Source of the DNA: Amycolatopsis alba DSM 44262
GTDB taxonomy: Bacteria > Actinomycetota > Actinomycetes > Mycobacteriales > Pseudonocardiaceae
DNA length: 64,000 nucleotides
Assembly (NCBI RefSeq): GCF_000384215.1
Contig: NZ_KB913032.1
Coordinates: 2,071,021 to 2,135,020, forward strand
Direction: 5' to 3'
Of this stretch, positions 26,766-37,914 are shown piece after piece. The notes under the pieces are model-generated. The model did not search any database. It was not told the DNA's origin and saw only the letters and a list, made by a program, of their open reading frames with translations. How positions within the stretch are numbered: the stretch's first letter is position 1; every line of letters starts with the position of its first letter. The position numbers were made by a program, and so were the translations under genes.

Positions 26766-27431
26766 TCAGGGCTTCTTCTTGCCGTAGGGGTCGCAGCGCG
26801 CGGTCCCGAGGTAGATGTCGCCCTTCGCCGGGCCGCCGCCCTGCGGGAACAGCTTGATGTGCAGCATGTGCGTCACGAGGCTCCCGTCGGGCGGCGTCGG
26901 CGTGACGGTCTCGTTGACCGTGAGCGACGCCAGCGCCGTCCCGCCCTTGCCGCCGGCGATGGTCAGCCGGTAGTTCTGCGGGATGTTCTCCGGCAGCGTG
27001 AACCCGGTGATGTCGCCGAACTCGATGTAGCCGAGGCTGCCGTCCTTGGTGGTACTGCATTTCGCCATGAACGTGCGGACCTTGATCACCGGTCCGCCGA
27101 AGCGTTTGAGCAGGGTGGTCTCGAACCGCCGCCCGGCCGCCTCGCCGATGGCCACCGCGCCGTTCCGGCCGCAGCGCGACTCACCGCCGCCGAAGCGGGC
27201 GAAGTCGCCGGTGGACCCGCCCTGGGTCGTCGCGGTCAAGGGACCGTCGACGTCGCACGGCGCGAGCTCGCCGGTGACCACGTGCTCGTCATCGATCTCC
27301 ACGTCGAGCGAACCCACCGACGCGGACGCCGTCGCGGGAGCCGCGTCGGCCGACGCGATCGCCGGACCTCCCGTCACCAGCGCCCCGGTCAGCATCGTCA
27401 CCGACAACAGCCTCGAAACGGGTTTCCTCAT
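26766..27431 (-). CDS. Secreted protein, choice-of-anchor type
   Basis: 221 residues from the ATG at 27431. A signal peptide (KPVSRLLSVTMLTGALVTGG, cleavage near ASADA) precedes a beta-rich mature part. Two Cys pairs (GESRCGRNG with APCDVDG; AKCSTTKDG with TARCDPYG) may form disulfides. The pattern resembles actinobacterial choice-of-anchor P proteins. Function unknown; extracellular or cell-wall location expected. Confidence 0.7.
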   Translation of the reverse strand: MRKPVSRLLSVTMLTGALVTGGPAIASADAAPATASASVGSLDVEIDDEHVVTGELAPCDVDGPLTATTQGGSTGDFARFGGGESRCGRNGAVAIGEAAGRRFETTLLKRFGGPVIKVRTFMAKCSTTKDGSLGYIEFGDITGFTLPENIPQNYRLTIAGGKGGTALASLTVNETVTPTPPDGSLVTHMLHIKLFPQGGGPAKGDIYLGTARCDPYGKKKP

Positions 27432-27543
27432 GTCCGGCAGCCTCCACCAAGAGTCCGGACCGCGCAGGTCCACGCCACCCGGACGAGTGGACGGGCGATG
27501 ACCGTGAGGTGCCCGACATTCGGTCCGCGGCCCGTCGTCTGGC

Positions 27544-27559
27544 GTTAACCTCGGTTCAC
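27544..27559. promoter_or_regulatory. Candidate BioQ-type operator before bioY
   Basis: GTTAACCTCGGTTCAC is an imperfect palindrome (GTnAACC-nn-GGTTnAC) 25 bases upstream of the bioY GTG. Actinobacterial biotin genes are often controlled by the TetR-type repressor BioQ at TGAAC/GTTnAC inverted repeats, and this site resembles them. No biotin riboswitch is known or seen. Confidence 0.45.
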
Positions 27560-27584
27560 ATTCGTGTACTCATAGGAGGTCTGA

Positions 27585-28175
27585 GTGTCTTCGCTGTCCG
27601 TGGCCGGCACCCGTCCGGTTCTCGCCGACCTCGTTCCCGGCGCACTGGTCCGTGACGCCGTCCTGGTCGCCGGTGGTGCCGCCCTGACCGGCGCCGCCGC
27701 CCAGATCCTGATCCCCGTGCCCGGCTCGCCGGTGCCGATGACCGGCCAGACGTTCGCCGCCCTGTTCGTCGGCGCGGCGCTGGGCTGGAAGCGCGGCGCG
27801 CTGTCGATGGCGCTGTACCTCGCCGTCGGCGCGGCGGGCTTCGGCTGGTTCCAGAACGGTTCGTCGGGCCTGTTCGGCGCCAGCGCCGGCTACATCGTCG
27901 GCTTCGTCTTCGCGGGCGCCCTGGTCGGCGCGCTCGCCGGCCGCGGCGGGGACCGCACGCCGCTGCGCACGGCGGGGACGATGGTGCTGGGCAACCTCGC
28001 CATCTACTCGGTCGGCGTGCCGTGGCTGATGGCGTCGACCGGTTTCGGCCTGTCGACCGCGCTCGAAAAGGGTGTCGTGCCGTTCCTGATCGGGGACGCG
28101 CTGAAGATCGCCGTCGCGGCCGCGCTGCTTCCGGCCACCTGGGCGCTCGTCTCTCGCTTCCGCAAGGAGTCGTGA
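27585..28175 (+). CDS. bioY: Biotin transporter BioY (S component)
   Basis: 196 residues with six membrane segments. ALTGAAAQILIPVPGSPVPMTGQTFAAL and GAAGFGWF with GYIVGF are diagnostic for BioY. The GTG start follows AGGAGG by 5 bases. No bioM/bioN ATPase genes follow, so it works alone or with a shared ECF module. A hairpin follows the stop. Confidence 0.93.
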   Translation: MSSLSVAGTRPVLADLVPGALVRDAVLVAGGAALTGAAAQILIPVPGSPVPMTGQTFAALFVGAALGWKRGALSMALYLAVGAAGFGWFQNGSSGLFGASAGYIVGFVFAGALVGALAGRGGDRTPLRTAGTMVLGNLAIYSVGVPWLMASTGFGLSTALEKGVVPFLIGDALKIAVAAALLPATWALVSRFRKES

Positions 28176-28205
28176 CCGGCCCTTTCACCGCTCCACGCAC
28201 TGCCG

Positions 28206-28250
28206 TGAACGGTCCGTTCCCCGCGTATCCGGCGGGGAACGGACCGTTCA
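28206..28250. terminator. Perfect 19-bp hairpin downstream of bioY
   Basis: Arms 28206-28224 and 28232-28250 pair perfectly with a 7-base loop. The GAACGGTCC family is shared with 30782-30829. It starts 30 bases after the bioY stop and lies before dinG. Confidence 0.6.
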
Positions 28251-28300
28251 TCGCACGGGGCGGACGATCTTGACGGTGCCCCCGGCTATCGTCTTGTCCC

Positions 28301-30367
28301 GTGCCCTCCCGTGCTGATTTCCCCGGTGTCCTCGAACTCCTGACCCACGCGGTCGAGTCCGTCGGCGGTGCCGAGCGCGAGGGCCAGGTCCAGATGGCGG
28401 ACGCCGTCGGCCGCGCCATCCGCACCGGCGAGCATCTGGCCGTCCAGGCGGGCACCGGCACCGGGAAGTCCTTGGCCTATCTCGTTCCCGCGATCCGGCA
28501 CGCGGTCGAGAAGGAGGCGACGGTCGTGGTCTCCACGGCCACCATCGCGCTGCAGCGCCAGCTGGTCGACAGGGATCTCCCCCGGCTGGCGAAGGCGCTG
28601 AAGAAGCCCCTCGGCCGCGAACCCACCTTCGCGATCCTCAAGGGCCGCCGTAACTACCTTTGCCTCCACCGGCTCGATTCCGGCGCCCCGGACGAGCCGG
28701 AGGACCAGCAGCTGTTCGACCCGTTCGCCGTCTCCAGGCTGGGCAAGGAGGTCACGCGGCTGCGGGAATGGTCTTCGGACACCGAGACGGGCGATCGCGA
28801 CGAACTGGTCCCCGGCGTCTCGGATCAGGCGTGGCGCCAGGTTTCCGTCACGGCCAAGGAATGCCTCGGCGCCTCGCGGTGCCCCATCGGCACCGACTGC
28901 TTCGCGGAACGGTCCCGCGCCGAGGCGGGCAAGGCCGACGTCGTGGTCACCAACCACGCGCTGCTGGCGATCGACGCGCTGCAGGGCTACCAGGTGCTCC
29001 CCGAACACGACCTGGTGATCATCGACGAGGCGCACGACCTCGTCGATCGCGTGACCTCGGTGGCGACGGGCGAGCTGACCAGCGGCATGGTCTCCGCGGC
29101 CGCCCGGCGCTGCGGGAAACTGGTCGACGAAGAAGTGGCCGACCAGCTGCTGGAGGCGAGCGACGGGCTGGCACTGATCCTCGACGACCTGCCGTCGGGC
29201 CGGATGGACTCGCTGCCGCAGGCCCTCACCGGCGCGATCCCCGCGGTCCGCGACGCCGCGCACCGCTGCCTCACCTCGCTCGGCAAGGACCGGAAGGAAG
29301 ACGTCGACGAGGCCACGGCCCGCAAACTGGCGCGGTCGCTGCTCGAAGAGGTCCATGACACCGCGGTCCGGCTCCTCGAAGCCTTCGACGACGACAAGGC
29401 GCATCAGCGCGATGTCGTCTGGCTGACCGGGGACCGCTTCTCCTCGAACCCGCGTCCGCCCGCGCTGAAGGTCGCTCCGCTGGGGGTCGCGGGCCTGCTG
29501 CGGGAACGCGTCTTCAACCAGCACACGACCGTCCTCACGTCGGCGACGCTGACCTTGGGCGGCACCTTCGACACCATGGCCCGGCAGTGGGGTCTGCCGC
29601 CCGGCGGGGCCAGGGTCGAGAAGGCGCCGGGCGCGGCGACCGACAAGGCCGTCCCGGCCGACAGCGACGGCAGTAACGACAGCGAAGGCCCGAAGTGGAC
29701 CGGTCTCGACGTCGGCTCCCCGTTCGACCACAAACGCAACGGCATCCTCTACCTGGCCAAACACCTGCCGCCGCCGGGCCGGGACGGGCTGCAGCCCTCG
29801 ACGATGGACGAGCTGGCCGAGCTGATCGAGGCAGCGGGCGGGCGCACCCTCGGCCTGTTCTCCTCGATGCGCGCGGCGAAGCAGGCCACCGAAGAGATGC
29901 GGGAGCGGCTCGACGTGCCGATCCTCTGCCAGGGCGACGATTCCACCGGCCTGCTGGTGCAGAAGTTCTCCGAGGACGCGCGCACCTGCCTGTTCGGCAC
30001 GCTGTCGCTGTGGCAGGGCGTCGACGTGCCCGGTCCTTCGCTCCAGCTCGTGGTGGTCGACAGGATCCCGTTCCCGCGCCCGGACGACCCGGTCTCTTCG
30101 GCCCGGCAACGGGCCGTGGAAGCCAGGGGCGGCAACGGATTCCTCACCGTCGCGGCCACGCACGCCGCGCTTCTGCTCGCGCAGGGCACCGGACGGCTGC
30201 ACCGCTCGACCAGCGACCGCGGCGTCGTGGCGATCCTGGACTCGCGGCTGGCCACCGCCCGCTACGGCGGCTTCCTGCGCGCGTCGCTGCCGCCGTTCTG
30301 GCCGACCATGGACCCGAAGGTCGCCCGCGACGCATTGCGCCGCCTCGACGCCGCCGCCCCGGCCTGA
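28301..30367 (+). CDS. dinG: ATP-dependent helicase DinG/XPD family with Fe-S cluster
   Basis: 688 residues. Walker A is QAGTGTGKSLAY and the Walker B box is IIDEAHDLVD. Four cysteines between motifs Ia and II (NYLCLHR, KECLGASRC, GTDCFAE) fit a 4Fe-4S cluster. Motif V/VI segments are SLWQGVDVPG and GTGRLHRS. It unwinds 5'-tailed DNA, R-loops or G-quadruplexes in repair. In M. tuberculosis dinG neighbours pncB1, so this is conserved context with an insertion of eda, the secreted protein and bioY. Confidence 0.92.
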   Translation: MPSRADFPGVLELLTHAVESVGGAEREGQVQMADAVGRAIRTGEHLAVQAGTGTGKSLAYLVPAIRHAVEKEATVVVSTATIALQRQLVDRDLPRLAKALKKPLGREPTFAILKGRRNYLCLHRLDSGAPDEPEDQQLFDPFAVSRLGKEVTRLREWSSDTETGDRDELVPGVSDQAWRQVSVTAKECLGASRCPIGTDCFAERSRAEAGKADVVVTNHALLAIDALQGYQVLPEHDLVIIDEAHDLVDRVTSVATGELTSGMVSAAARRCGKLVDEEVADQLLEASDGLALILDDLPSGRMDSLPQALTGAIPAVRDAAHRCLTSLGKDRKEDVDEATARKLARSLLEEVHDTAVRLLEAFDDDKAHQRDVVWLTGDRFSSNPRPPALKVAPLGVAGLLRERVFNQHTTVLTSATLTLGGTFDTMARQWGLPPGGARVEKAPGAATDKAVPADSDGSNDSEGPKWTGLDVGSPFDHKRNGILYLAKHLPPPGRDGLQPSTMDELAELIEAAGGRTLGLFSSMRAAKQATEEMRERLDVPILCQGDDSTGLLVQKFSEDARTCLFGTLSLWQGVDVPGPSLQLVVVDRIPFPRPDDPVSSARQRAVEARGGNGFLTVAATHAALLLAQGTGRLHRSTSDRGVVAILDSRLATARYGGFLRASLPPFWPTMDPKVARDALRRLDAAAPA

Positions 30368-30424
30368 GTGGCCTGGAACACGGCCGAGTACCGTTAACGG
30401 AACGCCGAAGACAGGGAGAACCGG

Positions 30425-30778
30425 TTGTCCCACGAGTCGCCCAACGCACAATCCCGGACAGTCAGCGTCGATGACACCGGGGTGCGGCGCCAGCTCGCGG
30501 ACGGAAGCGAGGAAGCCGTCACGTGGTCCGAGCTGTCCGCGGTGGTGGTCAGAGTGATCCCTGAAGGCCCGTGGAAGGAAGACGTCTTCTTCATGCTCGC
30601 CGGCGCCGACGGGAAGGGCACCGCGATCCCCAGCGGCGACCCGGCAGCCGACGCGCTGATCGAGCGGCTGCAGACGCTGCCCGGCTTCGACAACGAGAAG
30701 TTCATCGAGGCCATGACCACCGACGCCGACGAGGCGTACGTGGTCTGGAGCTCCGAAGGCCACGCCGCGAAGCACTAG
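30425..30778 (+). CDS. Small hypothetical protein
   Basis: 117 residues from a TTG preceded by AGGGAG. The beta-rich first half (RTVSVDDTGVRRQLADGSEEAVTWSEL) and a helical end (SGDPAADALIERLQTLPGF) suggest a single compact PH-like or DUF domain. It lies 57 bases after dinG and may be co-transcribed. Family not recognised. A perfect hairpin follows the stop codon. Confidence 0.65.
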   Translation: MSHESPNAQSRTVSVDDTGVRRQLADGSEEAVTWSELSAVVVRVIPEGPWKEDVFFMLAGADGKGTAIPSGDPAADALIERLQTLPGFDNEKFIEAMTTDADEAYVVWSSEGHAAKH

Positions 30779-30781
30779 CCA

Positions 30782-30829
30782 ATGCCATGAACGGTCCTTT
30801 CCTCGTCAGGAAAGGACCGTTCATGGCAT
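30782..30829. terminator. Perfect 22-bp hairpin between convergent genes
   Basis: Arms 30782-30803 and 30808-30829 pair perfectly with a 4-base loop. It lies 3 bases past the stop of the + strand gene and 9 bases before the OsmC stop, thus a likely bidirectional terminator. Confidence 0.7.
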
Positions 30830-30838
30830 CCGGGGGGG

Positions 30839-31243
30839 TTATTCGGTGGGGAAGCTTTCCGTGACCGGGACACCCTTCTTCAGCGTCCGGCTCACCGTGC
30901 ACAGCCGCTCGATCGCCCGGTCGACAGCCGTCGCCAGCGCCTCCCGATCCTCAGCGGCGAGCGAAGACACGTCGACGTCGAAAGCCACGTGGACGGCGTC
31001 AAGCTCCGAAGCGCCTTCGCGCCTGTCTGCGGTCACTCCGACCCGGAACTTCGAGTCCTTCCCGATCCGGCGCGTGATGAGGTTCTCGGCGGTGACGGCC
31101 GAGCAGCCCGCCGCGGCGATCTGCAGGAGTTCGGCCGGCGAGAAGGCGCCCTCGGCACCCTTGCGGCCGATCAGGACCTCGGCACCGCGTTCGTTGCGGC
31201 CGATGAAGCGGTGCTCACCGTCGCGCTGGACTTCCAAAGACAC
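30839..31243 (-). CDS. OsmC/Ohr-family peroxidase-like protein
   Basis: 134 residues from a GTG preceded by AAAGGG. The two family cysteines are in AAAGCSAVTAENL and ERLCTVSRTLKKGV. FSPAELLQIAAAG is the OsmC helix. It probably reduces organic hydroperoxides. It begins 11 bases after the receptor-kinase stop, on the same strand. Confidence 0.9.
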   Translation of the reverse strand: MSLEVQRDGEHRFIGRNERGAEVLIGRKGAEGAFSPAELLQIAAAGCSAVTAENLITRRIGKDSKFRVGVTADRREGASELDAVHVAFDVDVSSLAAEDREALATAVDRAIERLCTVSRTLKKGVPVTESFPTE

Positions 31244-31254
31244 GGTTTTCCCTT

Positions 31255-33006
31255 TCAGAGTGGCGGCAGCCTGGGCGCGATCCCGCCGGCGAGCCGTTCC
31301 GCGGCCGGGCACATCTCCTCCGGCTGCTTGACCTTGCTCGCGACGTAGATCTCCACCGTCTCGATCATGGCACGACCGTCGCCGGTGAAGGTCCGGTGCG
31401 GGATCTCCGCCTGGCAAGCCTTCCACTCGGACGAGACTTCGACGAAGGCTTCCCGCGATCCGAGAGCGACCCGCCTGCCGTCGTCCCGGAACGGCGCCCA
31501 TTCCCGTTCGAACCGGATCGTCACCTCGGTCTCGCGATGGTTCCAGTAGCACTCCCAGTTGCCGAAGACCGGATCCGGCGTGGCCGGGCCGCCGACGATC
31601 GCCTGCGGCAGGTCCCCGCCGAGCACACAGGCGTCGAGACTCCCGAGCGTCCCGGCGGCGAAGGGCGCGGGACGGCGTTTGAGCGGCTCCCGGTTCAGCA
31701 CCTCGGCCGCGTGCGCGGCCACCGGGTCGACGTAGTCGCACAGATGGGCGTGCCAGTTCCGGAGGTGCCGCGAGTGCACCCAGAGCTGGTTGCCGTCCGG
31801 CAGTTCGACACCCCGCTGGCACTTCTCTTCGGTGTCGCTCGGCCACTCACGCACCCGCAGCCGGCCGGGCGCCGGCTTCTCCAGCATCGGCGTCCCTGGA
31901 ATCGTCAGTTCGAGCCGGACGTCGACGACGTCACCCTCGTCGGGGCTCAGCCGCAGGAAGACGCCACAGCCGTTGTAGTCGCCGGTGGCACTGTTCAGCT
32001 GGGGAGTCCCGAACTGCTTCAGCACGGACGGGTCCACCAGCGCGCAGGGATCGGCCGTTCGCGGGTCTCCGACCGAATCGGCCGGAGCCGTCGCGGTCGC
32101 TGTCGAGGCGGGTCGATTCAGGGCGTAGACCAGTCCGCCCGCCAGTACGAGCACCATCGCGACGGCTCCGATCGCGACGGCCCGCCTGGTCACCCGGAAC
32201 CGCCTGGACCGTGCTGGCACCTCGACGTCCGCGACTTCGGACAGCACTTCGGCCGCGCGGACGGCGTCCGGCCTGCCTGCGGGTTTGCGCCGCAGCAGCT
32301 CGGTCAGCACCGACGCCAGCGGTCCCGCCCGGCGGATCGGCTCCAGGGTGTACGAGCTCGCGCGCCGGAGCTGCACGAAAGGCCCCGCGCTCGCGTCGCC
32401 CCACACCGAAGTGCCCTCGACGGCGGCGAACAGCGTCGCGCCGAGCGAGAACACGTCCGCGGCGGCACCCGCCTGATGCCCTTCGGCCATCTCGGGCGCG
32501 ACGTAGCCGGGAGTCCCGACGTCGAGACCGCCGCCGGTCCGGGTCACCTCGGCCCACTGCGCGATGCCGAGGTCGGTGAGTTTGGCGGTGCCGTCCTCGG
32601 CGACCAGGACGTTGCCCGGTTTGAGATCGCGGTGGACCATGCCCTTGTCGTGCATCGCCGCGAGCGCCGCGGCGAGCTGGACGCCGATCTTCGCCACCTT
32701 GCCGGGTGACAGCGGCCCCTCGGCGTCGATGATGTCGGCGAGGCTGCGCGAAGGCAGGTACTCCATGACGAGCCAGCGATCGTCACCGTCGATCACGGCG
32801 TCGAACACCGTGACCACGTTCGGATGATGCAGCCCCGCGCCGATCCGCGCCTCGCGCCGGATCTGGCCGCTGTCCCCGGCCTGCGAGCGTTTGAGGGCGA
32901 CTGTCCGGCCGAGGTCCTGATCGGTGGCCCGCCACACCACTCCCATGCCCCCGGCGCCGATCCGCTCCTCCAAGCGGTAGCGCCCGGCGATCAGCCGGTC
33001 ACCCAT
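31255..33006 (-). CDS. Receptor-like Ser/Thr protein kinase with DUF3558-like outer domain
   Basis: 583 residues. Kinase domain 1-265: glycine loop GAGGMG (17-22), Lys39 in VALKR, catalytic HRDLKPGN (125-132), DLG (145-147) in place of DFG, and GTPGYVAPE in the activation region. One membrane helix at about 276-296 follows. The extracellular part begins TADPCALVDPSVLKQFG, resembling the DUF3558 opening seen again in the lipoprotein at 52922, and holds several Cys. It looks like a Hanks-type sensor kinase of the PknB group without PASTA repeats. Confidence 0.88.
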   Translation of the reverse strand: MGDRLIAGRYRLEERIGAGGMGVVWRATDQDLGRTVALKRSQAGDSGQIRREARIGAGLHHPNVVTVFDAVIDGDDRWLVMEYLPSRSLADIIDAEGPLSPGKVAKIGVQLAAALAAMHDKGMVHRDLKPGNVLVAEDGTAKLTDLGIAQWAEVTRTGGGLDVGTPGYVAPEMAEGHQAGAAADVFSLGATLFAAVEGTSVWGDASAGPFVQLRRASSYTLEPIRRAGPLASVLTELLRRKPAGRPDAVRAAEVLSEVADVEVPARSRRFRVTRRAVAIGAVAMVLVLAGGLVYALNRPASTATATAPADSVGDPRTADPCALVDPSVLKQFGTPQLNSATGDYNGCGVFLRLSPDEGDVVDVRLELTIPGTPMLEKPAPGRLRVREWPSDTEEKCQRGVELPDGNQLWVHSRHLRNWHAHLCDYVDPVAAHAAEVLNREPLKRRPAPFAAGTLGSLDACVLGGDLPQAIVGGPATPDPVFGNWECYWNHRETEVTIRFEREWAPFRDDGRRVALGSREAFVEVSSEWKACQAEIPHRTFTGDGRAMIETVEIYVASKVKQPEEMCPAAERLAGGIAPRLPPL

Positions 33007-33023
33007 ACGGGGAGTATATGAGG

Positions 33024-35095
<2,072 letters not shown>

Positions 35096-36874
35096 TCACT
35101 GCTCGCTGGCGTTGTCCTTGGAGTGATCACCCGGCATGGCCGCGTCGGTGAGCACCTGGGACGGCGCGCGGTGGGTGTTGACCTTCTGCTTCCCGAAGAA
35201 GCCGATCTCACCCTCCTTGTGGATGCGCTCGACCATATGCGGGTAGTGCAGCTCGAACGCCGGGCGCTCGGACCGAATCCGGGGCAGCTCGGTGAAGTTG
35301 TGCCGCGGCGGCGGGCAGGAAGTCGCCCATTCGAGCGAGTTGCCGTAGCCCCACGGGTCGTCCACCGTGACGATCTCGCCGTACCGGTAGCTCTTGAAGA
35401 CGTTCCAGATGAACGGCAGCGTCGAGGCACCGAGGATGTACGCGCCGATCGTGGAGATCGTGTTCAGCGTGGTGAACCCGTCGGACTGCAGGTAGTCCGC
35501 GTACCGGCGCGGCATGCCTTCGGCGCCCAGCCAGTGCTGCACGAGGAACGTGGCGTGGAAGCCGATGAACGTGGTCCAGAAGTGCCACTTGCCGAGCTTC
35601 TCGTCCATCATGCGGCCGGTGATCTTCGGGAACCAGAAGTAGATCCCGGCGAACGTGGCGAACACGATCGTGCCGTAGAGCACGTAGTGGAAGTGCGCGA
35701 CGACGAAGTAGCTGTCCGACACGTGGAAGTCGATCGCCGGCGCGGCCAGCATGATGCCGGTCAGACCGCCGAAGAGGAACGTGACGATGAAGCCCATCGA
35801 GAAGATCATCGGCGTCTCGAAGGACAGCTGGCCCTTCCACATCGTGCCGATCCAGTTGAAGAACTTCACGCCGGTCGGGACCGCGATCAGGAACGTCATG
35901 AAGGAGAAGAACGGCAGCAGCACGGCGCCGGTCGCGTACATGTGGTGCGCCCACACGGCCACCGAAAGCGCGGCGATCGCCAGCGTCGCCCAGACCAGGC
36001 CCTTGTAACCGAAGATCGGTTTGCGGCTGAAGACCGGGAAGATCTCCGACACGATCCCGAAGAACGGCAGGGCCACGATATAGACCTCTGGATGGCCGAA
36101 GAACCAGAACAGATGCTGCCAGAGGATCACGCCGCCGTTCGCGGGGTCGAACACATGCGCCCCGAGATGCCGGTCCGCCAGCAGGCCCATCAGGGCCGCG
36201 GTCAGGATCGGGAACGCCAGCAGGATCAGGATGCTGGTGACCAGGATGTTCCAGGTGAAGATCGGCATCCGGTACATCGTCATACCGGGGGCGCGCAGGC
36301 AGACCACCGTGGTGATCATGTTGACGCCACCGAGGATGGTGCCGAGACCCGACACGACCAGACCGGCGATCCACAGGTCGGCGCCGACGCCGGGCGAGTG
36401 GATGGCGTCCGACAGCGGGGTGTAGGCGAACCAGCCGAAGTCGGCGGCGCCACCCGGAGTCAGGAAGCCGGACATCACGATCAGGCCGCCGAAGAGGTAC
36501 AGCCAGTACGAGAACGCGTTCAGCCGCGGGAAGGCCACGTCCGGCGAACCGATCTGCAGCGGCAGCACGAAGTTCGCGAATCCGAAGAGGATCGGCGTCG
36601 CGTACAGCAGCAGCATGATCGTGCCGTGCATCGTGAACAGCTGGTTGTACTGCTCCTGCGAAAGGAACTGCTGCCCAGGACGCGCCAGCTCGGAGCGGAT
36701 CAGCATCGCCATCGCGCCGCCCACCATGAAGAAGGCGAACGACGTGACCAGGTACATGATGCCGATTTGCTTGTGGTCCGTCGTGCGGAACAACCGCAGC
36801 AGGTACGAACCCTTAACCGACTCGCGCGCGGGATACGGGCGCGTGGCGATCGGCTTGGGGGCTACGGCCGTCAC
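35096..36874 (-). CDS. ctaD: Cytochrome c oxidase subunit I (aa3 type)
   Basis: 592 residues from the GTG at 36874, which follows GGAGGCAGGA by few bases. Twelve membrane helices are expected. [12 protein letters not shown] carries the haem a ligand, [19 protein letters not shown] the Cu-B His and cross-linked Tyr, WAHHMYATG further Cu-B ligands and [12 protein letters not shown] the haem ligands. It is the catalytic core of the terminal oxidase. Other subunits (ctaC, ctaE) are not in the window, as usual in actinobacteria. Confidence 0.97.
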   Translation of the reverse strand: MTAVAPKPIATRPYPARESVKGSYLLRLFRTTDHKQIGIMYLVTSFAFFMVGGAMAMLIRSELARPGQQFLSQEQYNQLFTMHGTIMLLLYATPILFGFANFVLPLQIGSPDVAFPRLNAFSYWLYLFGGLIVMSGFLTPGGAADFGWFAYTPLSDAIHSPGVGADLWIAGLVVSGLGTILGGVNMITTVVCLRAPGMTMYRMPIFTWNILVTSILILLAFPILTAALMGLLADRHLGAHVFDPANGGVILWQHLFWFFGHPEVYIVALPFFGIVSEIFPVFSRKPIFGYKGLVWATLAIAALSVAVWAHHMYATGAVLLPFFSFMTFLIAVPTGVKFFNWIGTMWKGQLSFETPMIFSMGFIVTFLFGGLTGIMLAAPAIDFHVSDSYFVVAHFHYVLYGTIVFATFAGIYFWFPKITGRMMDEKLGKWHFWTTFIGFHATFLVQHWLGAEGMPRRYADYLQSDGFTTLNTISTIGAYILGASTLPFIWNVFKSYRYGEIVTVDDPWGYGNSLEWATSCPPPRHNFTELPRIRSERPAFELHYPHMVERIHKEGEIGFFGKQKVNTHRAPSQVLTDAAMPGDHSKDNASEQ

Positions 36875-37009
36875 TCCTGCCTCCAACACTCAAACCTTGT
36901 GGTGGTCAATTATCTGCCGTCGGCCGGGTTCGGGACCCATTTCGGCGGCTAGTGGGGATCGTAGCCCTCACTACCGACCGTCGCGCGCACCGGCTGGCAA
37001 GATCGCGCT

Positions 37010-37867
37010 GTGACCGACGAACACACCCGTGCGGGAGTGGCCGCGGCGCTCGCTGTCGGTGACCGGTACGGGCTGCCGACCGATGCTCCCGAGGTCCTGC
37101 ATTTCAAGTCGAACGTGCTGGTGAGACTGGGTCCGGTGGTGGCGCGGGTGCCGGGGACGACGCGCCTGGCCCGACCGTCCCCTGTGGACTGGCTCGCACG
37201 TGACGTCGACCTGTCGAGATACCTCACGGAACGTGATGTGCTCGTCGTCTCACCCACCACGGATCCCCCGGCCGGACCGCATTTCGCCGACGGACTGCCG
37301 GTCACTCTCTGGCATTACACGCCTCATGAGCCGGGACACACGCTGCCACCGCGCGAGGTGGCGATTTCGCTCGCCCGTGTGCACGCGGCGCTCGCGGACT
37401 ACCCCGGCGAACTGCCCGGACTCGGACCGGTCCGTGAACTCCGGACGCTGCTCGACCGGCACGGTCACACGATGGGCGGAGCGGCGCCCCGGCTGTACGA
37501 GGAACTCGAGCGGGTGACGGCGGCCCTGCCGTCGGACGGGGCCCGGCCGCTGCACGGTGACGCCCATCGGGGGAATGTCATCGTGACGGCGGCCGGGCCG
37601 TGCTGGCTCGACTTCGAGGACACCTGGCGCGGACCGCTCGGCTGGGACCTCGGCGTGCTCTACGCGGACGCCGGACCCGCCGCTTTGGACGCGTACCCGG
37701 CGGAAGTCGAGCCTTCGTCGCTGGAGCCGTTCATCGCGTTGCGGCGGTTGTTCGAGGTTCCGTGGCGGTTCGTTATCGCGCTGCGGTTCCCGGAGCGGCG
37801 CGGGGAGGCGGAGGCCGCCCTGGAGCGCTACTTCTCGACGTCCCGAGCGCCACGCCAGGGACACTGA
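37010..37867 (+). CDS. Aminoglycoside phosphotransferase (APH)-family kinase
   Basis: 285 residues. The catalytic loop PLHGDAHRGNVIV and metal-binding CWLDFEDTWRGPLGWDL are typical of APH/choline kinase-like enzymes. The N-terminal NVLVRLGPVVARVPG is the ATP-binding strand pair. Substrate may be an antibiotic or a small metabolite; no resistance context is seen. It is divergent from ctaD. A long hairpin overlaps its last codons. Confidence 0.85.
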   Translation: MTDEHTRAGVAAALAVGDRYGLPTDAPEVLHFKSNVLVRLGPVVARVPGTTRLARPSPVDWLARDVDLSRYLTERDVLVVSPTTDPPAGPHFADGLPVTLWHYTPHEPGHTLPPREVAISLARVHAALADYPGELPGLGPVRELRTLLDRHGHTMGGAAPRLYEELERVTAALPSDGARPLHGDAHRGNVIVTAAGPCWLDFEDTWRGPLGWDLGVLYADAGPAALDAYPAEVEPSSLEPFIALRRLFEVPWRFVIALRFPERRGEAEAALERYFSTSRAPRQGH

Positions 37868-37892
37868 ACGTCTCCGGCGTGGCGCTCGGGAC
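37840..37892. terminator. 17-bp hairpin between convergent APH kinase and glycosyltransferase
   Basis: Arms 37840-37856 and 37876-37892 pair perfectly with a 19-base loop. The left arm lies inside the last codons of the kinase gene. It separates two convergent genes. Confidence 0.6.
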
Positions 37893-37914
37893 ACCCCCTG
37901 CCCCGGCCGCGGAT

